Below, piece by piece: positions 9,806 through 19,463 of a stretch of 64,000 nucleotides of DNA. Every line of letters begins with the position of its first letter. Within the stretch, counting starts at the first letter, position 1. A program made the position numbers and the translations under genes. This DNA comes from CAWKKW01 sp963850345 (GTDB lineage Bacteria > Acidobacteriota > Terriglobia > Terriglobales > Acidobacteriaceae), in assembly GCA_963850345.1 (NCBI GenBank), contig CAWKKW010000009.1:558001-622000 (forward strand), read 5' to 3'. The notes below the pieces were generated by a model. It had not been told where the DNA came from, ran no database searches, and saw nothing but the letters and a program-made list of their open reading frames with translations.

Positions 9806-12800
9806 TCAGGAAGAGACGCCGCAAATCAGTAGCCCCGCAATCACCAGCTTTGCCCCACGATTGGCCAGCAGCCGACGCCCGCGGAATCCAAAGGGACTCG
9901 CGAGCAATACCAGGCACGCCAGGGCCGAGCCTGTTCCGGCAAACCATTGCGGATCGAGCATCCCGGTGGGGCCGGCGGTCGTCGTCACCGTGAGCACCGT
10001 CTGCCCGCTGCCGATCAGGGTGGAGGGATTGAAGCTACAGGTCATCTGCGTACCGGGCGGCGGCGCGCAGCTGAACTGAATCGTGGCGTTGAGTCCGCCT
10101 CCGCTTGAAAGCGTGTAGATCACGCCGGCAGACTGTCCCCGGCTTAGCGTCAACGTGGTCACATTGGGTGTGAGCGAGTAATTTTCGATGGCAACGCTGA
10201 CCGCGCTTGAGGTCGATGCCTTGAAGTTGGAGTCCCCTTGATACGCCGCCGTCACGTTGTGCACGCCGGCGGAAAGAATGGATGTGAACAGGGTCGCGGT
10301 CGCTACTCCCAGGTTACTGATCACATTGGACTGGCCAATCGGGTTGCCGCCGTCGTAGAAGATCACGGTCCCGGTGGGCAACACGCCCGGATTTGCGGAG
10401 TTGCCGCCAATCGTCGCCGTGAAGGTGACGATACTGCCGGCTAGTACCACGGGACTGGAAACCTGCAGGGTCACGACTGCGCTGACAGAGGTGGCCTTTA
10501 GCGTGAGTTGCGGCGAGGTACTGCCGCTCCAGTTGCCGTCGCCGTAGTAGACCGCTGTGATCGCGTGGGGAACCGTGGCGTCGAGTGTCATTGCGGAGGA
10601 CACCGCCTGGTTCATCGTGACCGCCACTGGGGTGCCGATGGGCGTCGTGCCATCGAAGAATTGAATGTTGCCGGTGAAGATCGCGTTTTGTGCCGTCGTG
10701 CCGGAAGAAAGCACCGCGGTGAAGGTCTCGGGTGTTCCCGCGGTCAGGACTGCGGGAGTCGCGGTAATCGCCAGCACCGATGTTCCCTTGGACACCACCA
10801 CTGAGACCGATTGCGTCGTGGCCGCGGCGAAGTTCGCGTCGCCTCCATAGCTGGCGGCCAGGTTATGCGAGCCCACGGTCGGCGTCGGAACGGCCAGAGT
10901 CGCCGTTGCGGTGCCGGCTGTCGTGCTCACCGGGGCGGTCCCTTGAGACACGCCGTCAAAGGTGAACGTCACGGTTCCTGTCGGCGCAGTCGCTCCGGTG
11001 TAGGCCAGGCTTGCGGTTGCGGTAAACGGCGATCCATACGTCGGAGTCGCACTTGAGGGCGCCACCGTGAGGGTGACCGGATTGGAGCCGACATTCGGTA
11101 CCGTCGCCCAGCGGGTGACCATCGCATTGGCATCGACGGAGCCGAGCCCGGTCGCCAAGTCGTAACCACGGCTGGCCGTATAGCCGATCGAGCCAATGCC
11201 CGATGCAGATATCACGCAGCCGGCACTCGCCGCCTTGCACGGAAGCCGATGGCTCCCCTGGATCACGTCATGGAACACGCCGCCCATCTTGGCCAAGCCG
11301 TAAAGGTGCGGATTGGCATTTCCCTGCGCAGACTGCGTGTATTGGTTCACGATGGCCATCATTCCGGCGAAGGCCGCGGTCGATGCCGATGTTCCCGCGT
11401 AATGGACCAGCCCCGAACCGTTGCCCGCATCCTGATAGAACACGGAGTATCCCGCGAACGAACCGTCCTGCGCGGCTGCCGCGAGCGACAGATCGGGCAG
11501 CGAACGGCGGCTCTGCTTCCGCGACGCACTCAGGCCCGCTTGCCATTCCGGCGAGGCATAGAGGCTGCTGATGCCACCGCCGCCTGCGTGAAGGCCATCT
11601 GCCCCTTCCGTCCACGCCTGCTCGTCGATATAGGCCGAGTCGGCCAGCCTCGCGTTTGCCCGAAGCGCTGACTCCTGCGGTCCAAAGGACGTTCCCCCAA
11701 CGGCCGTGTTGTAGCGCGTGGACGCGATGCCGTTGACCGCCAGTCCGGTCGAAATCGGGGTCGCTAATTCGGGCACCTCGCAGGCCGCCGCTCCGCTGTC
11801 TCCCGCTGCGACCGCCACTGTGATTCCTTCGGCCGCCGCCTGCTTCCAGGCCGCTTCGTAGAATTGGCTGTGCGCCGACGTAAGCTGCGCCTCGCAGGTC
11901 ACGTAGCTGGCGCTGATGACGCGAGCCACTGCGTGATCCACGGCATAGGCGATCGAAAGGTCTACACCATCCGTCGCGCCGGTGCTCTTGCTGGCAACCA
12001 CCTGGATGGCTGCGCCCGGCGCAACCGCACCAGCCCAGCTTGCGTCGAGGACTGCTTCGGCCTCATCGTTGTTCAGTCCCGGATCGTCTCCGTTCAACAC
12101 GATTTGCGGCGCATTCTCCGGCAACGCAAATGCCTGCCGAAAGCTGCTCACATCCGAGACCCGCAAGTTGCTTCGCGTTATGACGGCGATGCTCTCGCCG
12201 GTCCCGTTGAATCCGGCCGCGTAGAGCGGCTTCAGGTTGTAGATGGAGGCGAAATCCTGCGGCGTAAGCGGCCGCGTCTGCGCGGATACATTCACCGCAT
12301 TGCTGGACATCCCCGCATGTGCCGTATCCTCCATGGGGATCACCGGCGTATGCGCGCTCCGTGTCTCCGGACCGCCCAGCGAAACCAGACCCGCCACCAC
12401 GGGCGCCAGTGCCGCTGGAATCTGAATCGGCGCAGCGTTGGCGAAGAACGTACCCTGGTTCGTTACGTAACGATGCACCGGCGCGTGGAATGCCGCTTCG
12501 GCCTGGGCGACTGTTCCCGAGAACTCGATCCATTGGCGCCCGCTCGCGATCTGTCCGAGGGTGAAGCCCTGGCTACGTAGCCACGACGTAACGGCCAACA
12601 TCTCCAAGTCGGAGGCACCGAAGCTCTGCCCAAACTGTTGCGGTGTGAGCCAGCGATGGTAGTTCGGCGACTCTCGATCTTGCAGCTCACGAAGGCGAAC
12701 TTCCAGAGCCGAAGTCTGGTCGCTGCTCGGCTGCAGCAGCAGCAACATCCGATTCAACGGCAGGTCGGCAGCCGCGGAGCCTGCATCATTCTTGTCGTTC

Positions 12801-12961
12801 GCCAGAGGCGATTGGCTGTGCGCGAGGACTACGGTTCCGCCATCGAACAGCTGCCCTGCTACGCGTGATTCGGTGGATTGTGCCCGGCCGCCAGGAGACC
12901 AGCCAGTGACGAGGGCGAGTAAAGCGTATGTGACGAATCGACTGCAGAAGTTGCGCTTCAT
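9806..12961 (-). CDS. Secreted S53 (sedolisin/kumamolisin) peptidase with bacterial Ig-like repeats
   Basis: Exported acid serine-carboxyl peptidase. After a signal peptide (MKRNFCSRFVTYALLALVTG, ending near GGRAQS) comes a pro-kumamolisin domain (SPNYHRWLTPQQF). The catalytic domain has Glu/Asp in EAVLDASWAG, the oxyanion Asp in AAGDSGAA and the Ser in GTSASTAAF. Three to four Ig-like repeats follow, of the form PTGTVTFTFDG...SYGGDANF. The frame stops at 9806, but a different frame continues naturally as LMGCGNSIKSNPNN...SYLSVDVQ to a stop at 9651. A single missing base near 9817 therefore probably cuts off the true tail. The ATG at 12961 is preferred over the in-frame ATG at 12970; no clear Shine-Dalgarno helps. 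Such proteins are abundant in Acidobacteria. Confidence 0.88.
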   Translation of the reverse strand: MKRNFCSRFVTYALLALVTGWSPGGRAQSTESRVAGQLFDGGTVVLAHSQSPLANDKNDAGSAAADLPLNRMLLLLQPSSDQTSALEVRLRELQDRESPNYHRWLTPQQFGQSFGASDLEMLAVTSWLRSQGFTLGQIASGRQWIEFSGTVAQAEAAFHAPVHRYVTNQGTFFANAAPIQIPAALAPVVAGLVSLGGPETRSAHTPVIPMEDTAHAGMSSNAVNVSAQTRPLTPQDFASIYNLKPLYAAGFNGTGESIAVITRSNLRVSDVSSFRQAFALPENAPQIVLNGDDPGLNNDEAEAVLDASWAGAVAPGAAIQVVASKSTGATDGVDLSIAYAVDHAVARVISASYVTCEAQLTSAHSQFYEAAWKQAAAEGITVAVAAGDSGAAACEVPELATPISTGLAVNGIASTRYNTAVGGTSFGPQESALRANARLADSAYIDEQAWTEGADGLHAGGGGISSLYASPEWQAGLSASRKQSRRSLPDLSLAAAAQDGSFAGYSVFYQDAGNGSGLVHYAGTSASTAAFAGMMAIVNQYTQSAQGNANPHLYGLAKMGGVFHDVIQGSHRLPCKAASAGCVISASGIGSIGYTASRGYDLATGLGSVDANAMVTRWATVPNVGSNPVTLTVAPSSATPTYGSPFTATASLAYTGATAPTGTVTFTFDGVSQGTAPVSTTAGTATATLAVPTPTVGSHNLAASYGGDANFAAATTQSVSVVVSKGTSVLAITATPAVLTAGTPETFTAVLSSGTTAQNAIFTGNIQFFDGTTPIGTPVAVTMNQAVSSAMTLDATVPHAITAVYYGDGNWSGSTSPQLTLKATSVSAVVTLQVSSPVVLAGSIVTFTATIGGNSANPGVLPTGTVIFYDGGNPIGQSNVISNLGVATATLFTSILSAGVHNVTAAYQGDSNFKASTSSAVSVAIENYSLTPNVTTLTLSRGQSAGVIYTLSSGGGLNATIQFSCAPPPGTQMTCSFNPSTLIGSGQTVLTVTTTAGPTGMLDPQWFAGTGSALACLVLLASPFGFRGRRLLANRGAKLVIAGLLICGVSS

Positions 12962-13210
12962 GGCACCCATGCGTTTCAAAGTTGCGTAGTCTCGCGATTC
13001 AGAGCCTGCTCTATCCGCCGGCCCGAATGATCGCCTCGAGGCAAAACTCCACCTGTATCGCTGCCTTGCCATTGATTCTTAAAGGAGTCTGCTGAATTCT
13101 CGCGAGGATCACGGCCCGGGGTCAAGGACAAATCTGCCCGGAGCGTCACCCAAAGGGCCCGTGTCCCTATAGGTGTCTTCGAAGCGTCAACAGCGGAATG
13201 TCGAGCCTTC

Positions 13211-14113
13211 TCAGGCTGCGCGGGCGTCGGCCTTCATCAACGTCTTGACTCGTCGCACCAGTCCCTTTGCGTCCGCAGGTGCGCGCACCTTTGCGTCGTT
13301 ATCGAAGTAGACGTAAACGTCGCGTCTGGCAAGCGCCGAGGCGGCCTCGGAACTGGCGCGCTTTCCGTCGTCCACTTCCTGGCCTCCAGCCCACGCTGCC
13401 ACTCGCGCTGCCCATCGATCCAGAGCCTTGGGACCGTAGCCGCTGGCATAGAGTTCCTTTGACCCATGCAGCCGGCAATAGACGAAATCCGCAGTCACAT
13501 CCATTAGTAGCGGCCACTCTACCGTATCCGCGCAAACCAGCGCCACCTGGTACTTGCGCAGCAATGCGATGAACTCCGGCGTGACGAAGCTCTCGTGCCG
13601 AATCTCCATTGCATACCGCAACGGCTGATTCACATCCACATCGACAAAGGCCCCCACCTTCAACCGCGCATCGTGCTCTCGCGCCAGGGCGGCCGCTTCG
13701 AGTGTGTTCTTCGGCAGCAATTGGAAGAACGCCTCCAGCACTTCCGGATTGAACCGGAAGTTCGGTGGGAACTGCCAGAGGATTGGCCCCAGTTTTGGTC
13801 CAAGCTTGAACACTCCCGAAGCGAGGAAGTTGGCCAGCGGCGCCTCGACATTCCTCAGCTTCAACATGTGCGTGATGAACCGCGAGCCCTTGATCGCGAA
13901 AACGAAATCGTCGGGGGTCTCCTTCGCCCAGCGTTCGAAACTCGAGGGCCGCTGCAACGAATAGAAGGTCCCGTTGATCTCGATCGACTGGAAGATCGAG
14001 GCCGCATACTCGAGCTCGCGCTTGTGCGCCAGCTTGGGCGGATAGAAGACGCCGCGCCATGGCTTGTAGTTCCAACCCGAAATACCGATTCGTATCCTGC
14101 CTGGTTCCTGCAT
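13211..14113 (-). CDS. DUF72 (YecE-like) TIM-barrel protein
   Basis: 300 residues matching DUF72. The start IRIGISGWNYKPWRGVFYP is the family hallmark; ILWQFPPNFRFN, YAMEIRHESF and the C-terminal VYVYFDNDAKVRAP follow in the usual order. Predicted cytosolic TIM barrel, with no signal peptide. Biochemical role is not established for the family. The gene faces away from the ROK kinase with about 150 bases between the starts. Confidence 0.9.
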   Translation of the reverse strand: MQEPGRIRIGISGWNYKPWRGVFYPPKLAHKRELEYAASIFQSIEINGTFYSLQRPSSFERWAKETPDDFVFAIKGSRFITHMLKLRNVEAPLANFLASGVFKLGPKLGPILWQFPPNFRFNPEVLEAFFQLLPKNTLEAAALAREHDARLKVGAFVDVDVNQPLRYAMEIRHESFVTPEFIALLRKYQVALVCADTVEWPLLMDVTADFVYCRLHGSKELYASGYGPKALDRWAARVAAWAGGQEVDDGKRASSEAASALARRDVYVYFDNDAKVRAPADAKGLVRRVKTLMKADARAA

Positions 14114-14264
14114 CCGGACGAGCCTTCCTCATGGATTCCCGGTTTAAGAACTTCGGTTGGCTGGGTTGCACAAATTGCGCTCTCCGGCACGACAGCAGCT
14201 CCCGCAATCGTGCAGAATGGAACCGCGAGCATCCAAGCATTCAGAAACGGAGAACAGGGGAATC

Positions 14265-15038
14265 ATGCCGGTCAAGTCCACACCCAAGAGGCAACGAGAG
14301 ACAAGCAAGCTGCAACGGGAGACGCGAGAAGGCAAGGCACGCGGATCGGCGACCACACTGGCGGTGGACATCGGCGGTACCGGCATCAAGATGATGATTC
14401 TCGACGCCGCCGGCGAGCCGCTAACCGAACGGATGCGTGTACCCACGCCCTCGCCGGCCAGTTCGAAGCGCGTGATCGAGGAAATGGTTAAGATGCGGAC
14501 GCAGCTCCCCGCCTTCGACCAGGTCTCCGTCGGCTTTCCCGGCGTGATCAAGGATGGGAAGACCTGGACCGCTGCCAACCTCGACAAGAGCTGGGTTGGC
14601 TTTCCTCTCGAAGCTACGTTGAGAAAGCTGTGGAAGAAGCCGGTGCGTGTCTGCAACGACGCCGCCGTGCAGGGCTTCGGAGCCATCGAGGGCAAAGGCG
14701 TTGAACTGGTGCTGACCCTGGGTACGGGTATGGGTTCGGCGCTCTACACCGATGGCAGGCTCGCACCCGGTCTCGAACTCGCACATCATCCCTGGCGCAA
14801 GGGAAAAACTTACGAAGACTTTCTGGGCCGCCGCGGTTACGACCACTACGGCCCGAAGAAGTGGAACCAGCTACTCGAGATGGCCATCGAACAGACGCAG
14901 GCGCTATTCAACTGGGATCGGCTCTACCTCGGCGGCGGCAATTCGCGGAAGGTCACGCTCAAGCTGCCGGAGCATGTGAAGCTCATCTCGAATGAAGATG
15001 GATTGTTGGGCGGCGTCGCACTCTGGCGCGAGAAGTAA
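14265..15038 (+). CDS. ROK-family sugar kinase, polyphosphate-glucokinase-like
   Basis: Predicted cytosolic hexokinase (about 257 residues) phosphorylating glucose with ATP or polyphosphate. It has the phosphate loop LAVDIGGTGIKMMI, GFPGVIKDGK, the catalytic Asp in CNDAAVQGFG and the adenosine loop LTLGTGMGSAL. The zinc motif of ROK repressors and their HTH domain are absent. GFPGVIKDG and the short C-terminus resemble PpgK. The start ATG at 14265 follows an AGGGG. The N-terminal 30 residues are Lys/Arg-rich and probably disordered. Confidence 0.85.
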   Translation: MPVKSTPKRQRETSKLQRETREGKARGSATTLAVDIGGTGIKMMILDAAGEPLTERMRVPTPSPASSKRVIEEMVKMRTQLPAFDQVSVGFPGVIKDGKTWTAANLDKSWVGFPLEATLRKLWKKPVRVCNDAAVQGFGAIEGKGVELVLTLGTGMGSALYTDGRLAPGLELAHHPWRKGKTYEDFLGRRGYDHYGPKKWNQLLEMAIEQTQALFNWDRLYLGGGNSRKVTLKLPEHVKLISNEDGLLGGVALWREK

Positions 15039-15070
15039 TCCGGTCACGCTTAAGGCGTACACCATGAAGA

Positions 15071-15099
15071 GGCCGGATTCCCGAGTCGAAAATCCGGCC
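15071..15099. terminator. Hairpin between convergent genes
   Basis: GGCCGGAT (15071-15078) and ATCCGGCC (15092-15099) form an 8-bp stem between the ends of the ROK kinase and the multiheme cytochrome gene. No T-tract follows on either strand, so termination is only suggested by position. Confidence 0.4.
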
Positions 15100-15116
15100 C
15101 CAGGGATCGCTGTTTA

Positions 15117-16550
15117 CTACTTGATTCCCAGATCTGCGAGCAGCTTCGGATTCGCCTCGTCTACAGCCAGCAAATTGTGGCAGGCGGCGCAGTCATTGGT
15201 GATGCCGGCGCCCGACTTGGAGTTGTGGCTGCCGTCATGGCACCGGAAGCAGCCGTTGTAGGCCATGTGGCCCACGTTGTTCGGGTGCGTCCCCCAGGTC
15301 ACCTTCATATCCGGGAAGACGTTCTGTTTGTAGACGGCGACCAACGAGCGCTCCGCCGCGACGATGGCATCGTGCTGGCCGCTGTAGACCTCGGGGTATT
15401 TCGAGCGGTAGAAGTCCTCCATGGCCGCGGTGATCTTCTGTGCAGCATCATCCTGCGATGAGTAGGTAGCCTTGATCAATTCCAACCCCTGCTTGTGGAC
15501 GAACGGCAGAGCGGCGCTGGGGCTTCCCTCGGCCATCGACCTGTTCAGTGCCTCTTCCGGCGGCTGAAAGGTATGCGCGGCTCGATTGTGGCAGTCAATG
15601 CAATCCATCACCCGCGTCTGCCCCTTCACCGGCCCGGTCGCGTCGGAAGACACAAACTCGGTCGTCGTTCCATCGCTGTTCCGCTTGCTGACCCACGGAA
15701 TGGTCTGCCGCTTGGCATCAGTCGCGATGTACTCGATGTGTCCCAGGTGCACGCCGTGAATGCCGGTGAGGTGAGAGACGGAATCCCGTCCGCCCAGGTG
15801 CAGCAGCACCAGCGTCCGGGTCATCGTGTTCTTCTCGTCATCGGCGTAGGCGGTCTTCACCAGCAGTTTCTCGCCAATGAACTTGGCCGGCGTGTGGCAG
15901 CCCTCGCAGATTTCGCGGGCCGGGCGCAGATTCACCACCGGCGACTCCACCGGGTGTGGGTAGGTGTGAAACGAGACCTCGATCAGTTGCTTCGTGCCGT
16001 TCACCTTCGCGCGCACGTAGGACTTTGCGCCGGTGCCCACATGGCAATCGACGCAGGCCACGTGGGAGTGAGGCGAAGACTGGTAGGCCGTCCATTCCGG
16101 CGCCATCACCTGGTGACACGACTGACCGCAGAACTGCGGCGTATCCATGTAGGCCACGCCGCGATAACTCGCCACTCCGACGATTACAAAATTGATAAAG
16201 GTGGCGAAGACCACGTAGTCGAAGGCACGCCGGTATGCGGGTTCGTTGAAGTTGATCTGCGGATAGACGGATGGTAGCTGGCCCGCTGCGATCAGCTGTT
16301 TCCGTCGCAGATAGATGCCGATGGGAATCAGGATCAGCCCGAGGATAAAGATGGCTGGAAGAAACAGAAAGAAGATGATGCCCAGATAGGGATTGGTGGA
16401 CCCGCCATGTCCCAGGACGTCAACGAACCAGAAGCCGATCAGGGTGAACGCCGAGGCGCTGGTCAGTCCGGCACCGATTAGGCTGATCGGATTCTTGCCA
16501 AGGAAGAAGAACGGCTTAAGCCATTTCTCTTTGAATCTGCTGGTAGCCAC
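15117..16550 (-). CDS. Membrane-bound multiheme c-type cytochrome (NapC/NirT-like with extra hemes)
   Basis: 477 residues with three membrane helices (about 21-43, 57-79 and 112-131) followed by a periplasmic cytochrome domain. Five classical CxxCH motifs are visible (CVDCH, CEGCH, CIDCH, CFRCH, CAACH). The first cysteine motif is CGQSCH at residues 141-146, with three residues between the cysteines. The part after the third helix resembles quinol-oxidising NapC/NirT proteins, so a role in moving electrons between the quinone pool and periplasmic cytochromes is likely. It is the last gene of a four-gene same-strand set with a decaheme cytochrome and an outer-membrane barrel. Direction of electron flow cannot be read from sequence. 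Confidence 0.88.
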   Translation of the reverse strand: MATSRFKEKWLKPFFFLGKNPISLIGAGLTSASAFTLIGFWFVDVLGHGGSTNPYLGIIFFLFLPAIFILGLILIPIGIYLRRKQLIAAGQLPSVYPQINFNEPAYRRAFDYVVFATFINFVIVGVASYRGVAYMDTPQFCGQSCHQVMAPEWTAYQSSPHSHVACVDCHVGTGAKSYVRAKVNGTKQLIEVSFHTYPHPVESPVVNLRPAREICEGCHTPAKFIGEKLLVKTAYADDEKNTMTRTLVLLHLGGRDSVSHLTGIHGVHLGHIEYIATDAKRQTIPWVSKRNSDGTTTEFVSSDATGPVKGQTRVMDCIDCHNRAAHTFQPPEEALNRSMAEGSPSAALPFVHKQGLELIKATYSSQDDAAQKITAAMEDFYRSKYPEVYSGQHDAIVAAERSLVAVYKQNVFPDMKVTWGTHPNNVGHMAYNGCFRCHDGSHNSKSGAGITNDCAACHNLLAVDEANPKLLADLGIK

Positions 16551-16674
16551 GCTTTCGACACTCCATCTATAGGCGAAGCAGGGTTTCGCTATCGGTTGCT
16601 GAGTAGTAAAAGTTTGGAGGCGAAGTCAGTAGCTCCGCCTCCGTCTGTGTTCTTCCGAGCTGAATACCACACTG

Positions 16675-16992
16675 CTATTTTTTCTGCAGCGTTTTCACGT
16701 AGTTGATGACGTCTTTGATCTGGGGATCAGTGAGTTTGCCGGCATACGCCGGCATCTTGCCTTTGCCGGCTTTGGTCATCGCGATCATGTCCGCTTCCGA
16801 CATCTTGAGCGCCTCAGGCGAGCTGAACGACGGCGTCTTCATCGCCTTACCGGCCGGGGTTGCGCCCGCACCGTCGGCGCCGTGGCACTGCGCGCACTTC
16901 GCTTTGTAGGTGTCGGCACCGGAACTCTGCGCATAGGCAACAGTGGTGATGGCAAGCAGGGCACAGGTTGCAACATGGACGAGTTTCAACAT
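16675..16992 (-). CDS. Small periplasmic cytochrome c (class I)
   Basis: 105 residues: a signal peptide ending near TVAYAQ, then a monoheme class I domain with CAQCHGADG as heme site and a probable distal Met ligand in GKGKMPAYAGKL. The C-terminal helix IKDVINYVKTLQKK is typical. It probably shuttles electrons in the periplasm between the membrane cytochrome encoded downstream (124 bases) and the decaheme protein encoded upstream. An AAGGAG lies close before the start. Confidence 0.92.
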   Translation of the reverse strand: MLKLVHVATCALLAITTVAYAQSSGADTYKAKCAQCHGADGAGATPAGKAMKTPSFSSPEALKMSEADMIAMTKAGKGKMPAYAGKLTDPQIKDVINYVKTLQKK

Positions 16993-17052
16993 AGGGAAAA
17001 CTCCTTCGGGAAAGTGGTCACAAGCATACAGGTCAAACTCCGGTTGCGGTGC

Positions 17053-19452
17053 CTAGAATGCATACTTCACGCCGAGTGTGTACACATTGCCACGGAAGCT
17101 GCGGTTGACGGTCGGTCCGATCGGGTTGCCTTCCCCGTAGCTGTAGTAGTTCCAGTCCGCTTTCCATGTCCAGCCGGGAGCGATTTGGAAGGCCAGGTCT
17201 CCATACGGAGTCTCGTACTGGGACTGCAGCGAGCCGGGCGCGAACCTCGAGTTCAAAGCCTGTTCGTGTCCGTCTACCGCGCTCATTCTGTAACCGACGT
17301 TGGCATGAACCCGCTTTACCGGCGCCAGCATGATGCTGATGGAGCCGAACTGCGTAGGTTCGTTGTAGTAGCCGGTGCTGAGATAGAGGAGGGCATTGTT
17401 CGCGACCTTGTCGGGATCGTTGCAGGGCGGCAACCCTGCAGGAACCGTGATACCAAGGGCCGCCACCGGCAGCACTGTGTAGCACTCATCGATGCTGCGA
17501 TACACGTCGTTGTACGCATAGTTCAAGTCGACCGACCACTTTTCGCTCTTGGCAAGGTTCGCGCCAAAGGAGTAATCGCGAGCATGATGCAGATAGTGCA
17601 CGAAGCTGACGTTGTCGCGGCTCTCAAAGATGTTGATCGTGCCGGACAGGTTCATCCACGGACGCGCCTTATAAGTGCTGCGGACGCGATAGTGCTGAAT
17701 CTGGCGCGGGCTGATCTCGGTGAAGGAGTTATCCGCATACATCGCATCCACGTTGGCGTTGACGCGCAGGTTCGACGTCGGCTGGAAGAAGAGACCAACC
17801 AGTGCCCAGTGCTCATGGATCGGTGTGACGCTTGAATCTTCCGGCGTATCCACTTCCACGCTGCAGGCGGTCGTCTTATTGGGGCAGCCCGCTGCGCTCT
17901 TGAGCACCGGACGCGCGTTGTAGTTCGAGATCAGCACGTTTCCGCCGGAGTTCACGGTGATGTTCCGGTCACGATACCGGTATCCCAGCGAGAACTTGAA
18001 TCGCTGCGACGGATCCCAAGCGGCCTGGATAGTGTTGCTCTTGATGGTCTGTTTCAGCTGGTTGAAGTTGAAATTGGACGTACTGTCGGCGCCAGAGGTC
18101 GCGCTGTAAAATGGTGTCGTCGGCTGCGTCGAAGAAAGATTCGGAGCGTACAAGCTGGATTCGAGATACTGATTGTGTCCCGAGTTCCGAAACGAGTTGA
18201 AGTCGAATACATCGGAGATGCTGACCTGCGGTGTAACCTCCACCGTGATGCCATAGTCGCCCGCAACGCTGACCCGCTTCAACGAGGCGAACTTGCCGCC
18301 CGGTCCTGAACCCGCGTCGAGAATCTGGCTCTGCCCGGTGCGAGAGAGCCAACCGCTGAAGGACTCTCCATACTGGTCGATGTTGCCGGTGGCACCGCTA
18401 TACAGGATGCGTCCGTTCATGGTGACGCGTTTCAGATCGGCACTCGCGAAACGAAATTGCTCCGTCGGAAATAAGGTGCGCGTCGGCGCATACCGCTGAT
18501 ACGTGAGCGTGCCGCTGCAGTTGGGCCGGATCGTCGGAACCGCATTCGCGGCAGTCGCCAGTACGACGCAGGTCGAGTTGGCAGCGTGACCCGTAAAGAT
18601 ATCCACGCCCAGGCTCACCGGCGTTCCATTCGCGAGTTGATAGTTCAGACCTGTCAGCTTCCAGGTCGTATCTCCCTTGTAAGCGGTGACGAACTGGTCG
18701 TAGCTCAACGTTGTTTTGTGGGTCGGCTTGAAATCGACTCCCGCCGTATAGGAGTCGGTGTCGTTTCGCCACCATTGGTTCAGTAGGGCATCCGTCCCGG
18801 TGTGAACCGTGCTGAACGTCGGCCCTTCCATGGTGTTCTTGGAATACCCTGCGCGCACGCTGAATACCGACAAGGGCAGAACCGTGAGCCCCACGTCGGT
18901 CATTCGCCGCACCGTGTTGAACCGGTGGGGAGAGGACGTGAGCGGCACATACGGAAAAGCCGTCGGCGGAATCAGCGGGTTGGCCAGCAGGTTGTAATCG
19001 AAGTACTGCCGGTCGCGCCGGAAGCTGCCGTCCAGTTGGTAAGCCCGGCCCTTCGACATGCGCAGGATGGTTGCGTCGTAAGGATCGCCACCATAGCCGA
19101 AGCTGTTGGTCGAGAAATCATCGAAGAACGGCGTCTTCTTCTGATCGATCGAGTGCAGCGTCAAGGCGTTGCTCAGGATACGCGGTCCGCTCTGCAGATT
19201 CACCAGGGTGTCCCACATTGCGCCGCTGCCGGAGTGATCGGCGATGTGACCGCCCAACTCGATGCTCTGGTGAACGGCGTAACCATTCATGACCTTCGCG
19301 TCTGCTTGTGGCGGATCCTGGGCGAACGCCCGAACCGCCGGAAGCAGGGCAACAGTGAAGGCCAGGGCGGAGGCGAAGGTCGTCATTCGCCCATAGGTCC
19401 GGTTCTTGCGCCCGGTTTTCGATCTCAGGATGAAATCATCATGTCTTGTCAT
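17053..19452 (-). CDS. MtrB/PioB-like outer-membrane beta-barrel of a porin-cytochrome conduit
   Basis: About 799 residues. The start at 19452 gives MTRHDDF and, after about 25 residues, a signal-like stretch MTTFASALAFTVALLPAV with a cleavage site near AFAQ. The rest is alternating polar/aromatic beta structure without Cys pairs, ending in VKYAF; a terminal Phe is typical of outer-membrane barrels. Size and the adjacent decaheme gene (11 bases upstream, same strand) match MtrB/PioB partners that sheathe an MtrA/DmsE-type cytochrome across the outer membrane. The assignment rests on size, topology and neighbours rather than a strong motif; a TonB-less porin is the alternative. An upstream extension of the frame overlaps the decaheme gene and is not credible. 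Confidence 0.75.
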   Translation of the reverse strand: MTRHDDFILRSKTGRKNRTYGRMTTFASALAFTVALLPAVRAFAQDPPQADAKVMNGYAVHQSIELGGHIADHSGSGAMWDTLVNLQSGPRILSNALTLHSIDQKKTPFFDDFSTNSFGYGGDPYDATILRMSKGRAYQLDGSFRRDRQYFDYNLLANPLIPPTAFPYVPLTSSPHRFNTVRRMTDVGLTVLPLSVFSVRAGYSKNTMEGPTFSTVHTGTDALLNQWWRNDTDSYTAGVDFKPTHKTTLSYDQFVTAYKGDTTWKLTGLNYQLANGTPVSLGVDIFTGHAANSTCVVLATAANAVPTIRPNCSGTLTYQRYAPTRTLFPTEQFRFASADLKRVTMNGRILYSGATGNIDQYGESFSGWLSRTGQSQILDAGSGPGGKFASLKRVSVAGDYGITVEVTPQVSISDVFDFNSFRNSGHNQYLESSLYAPNLSSTQPTTPFYSATSGADSTSNFNFNQLKQTIKSNTIQAAWDPSQRFKFSLGYRYRDRNITVNSGGNVLISNYNARPVLKSAAGCPNKTTACSVEVDTPEDSSVTPIHEHWALVGLFFQPTSNLRVNANVDAMYADNSFTEISPRQIQHYRVRSTYKARPWMNLSGTINIFESRDNVSFVHYLHHARDYSFGANLAKSEKWSVDLNYAYNDVYRSIDECYTVLPVAALGITVPAGLPPCNDPDKVANNALLYLSTGYYNEPTQFGSISIMLAPVKRVHANVGYRMSAVDGHEQALNSRFAPGSLQSQYETPYGDLAFQIAPGWTWKADWNYYSYGEGNPIGPTVNRSFRGNVYTLGVKYAF

Positions 19453-19463
19453 AAAAATAGCCT

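Noticed and set aside
9150..10079. 309-codon open frame overlapping the FNT gene and the S53 gene
   Set aside because: Arg-rich shadow of the FNT gene and antisense of the peptidase; no domain content.
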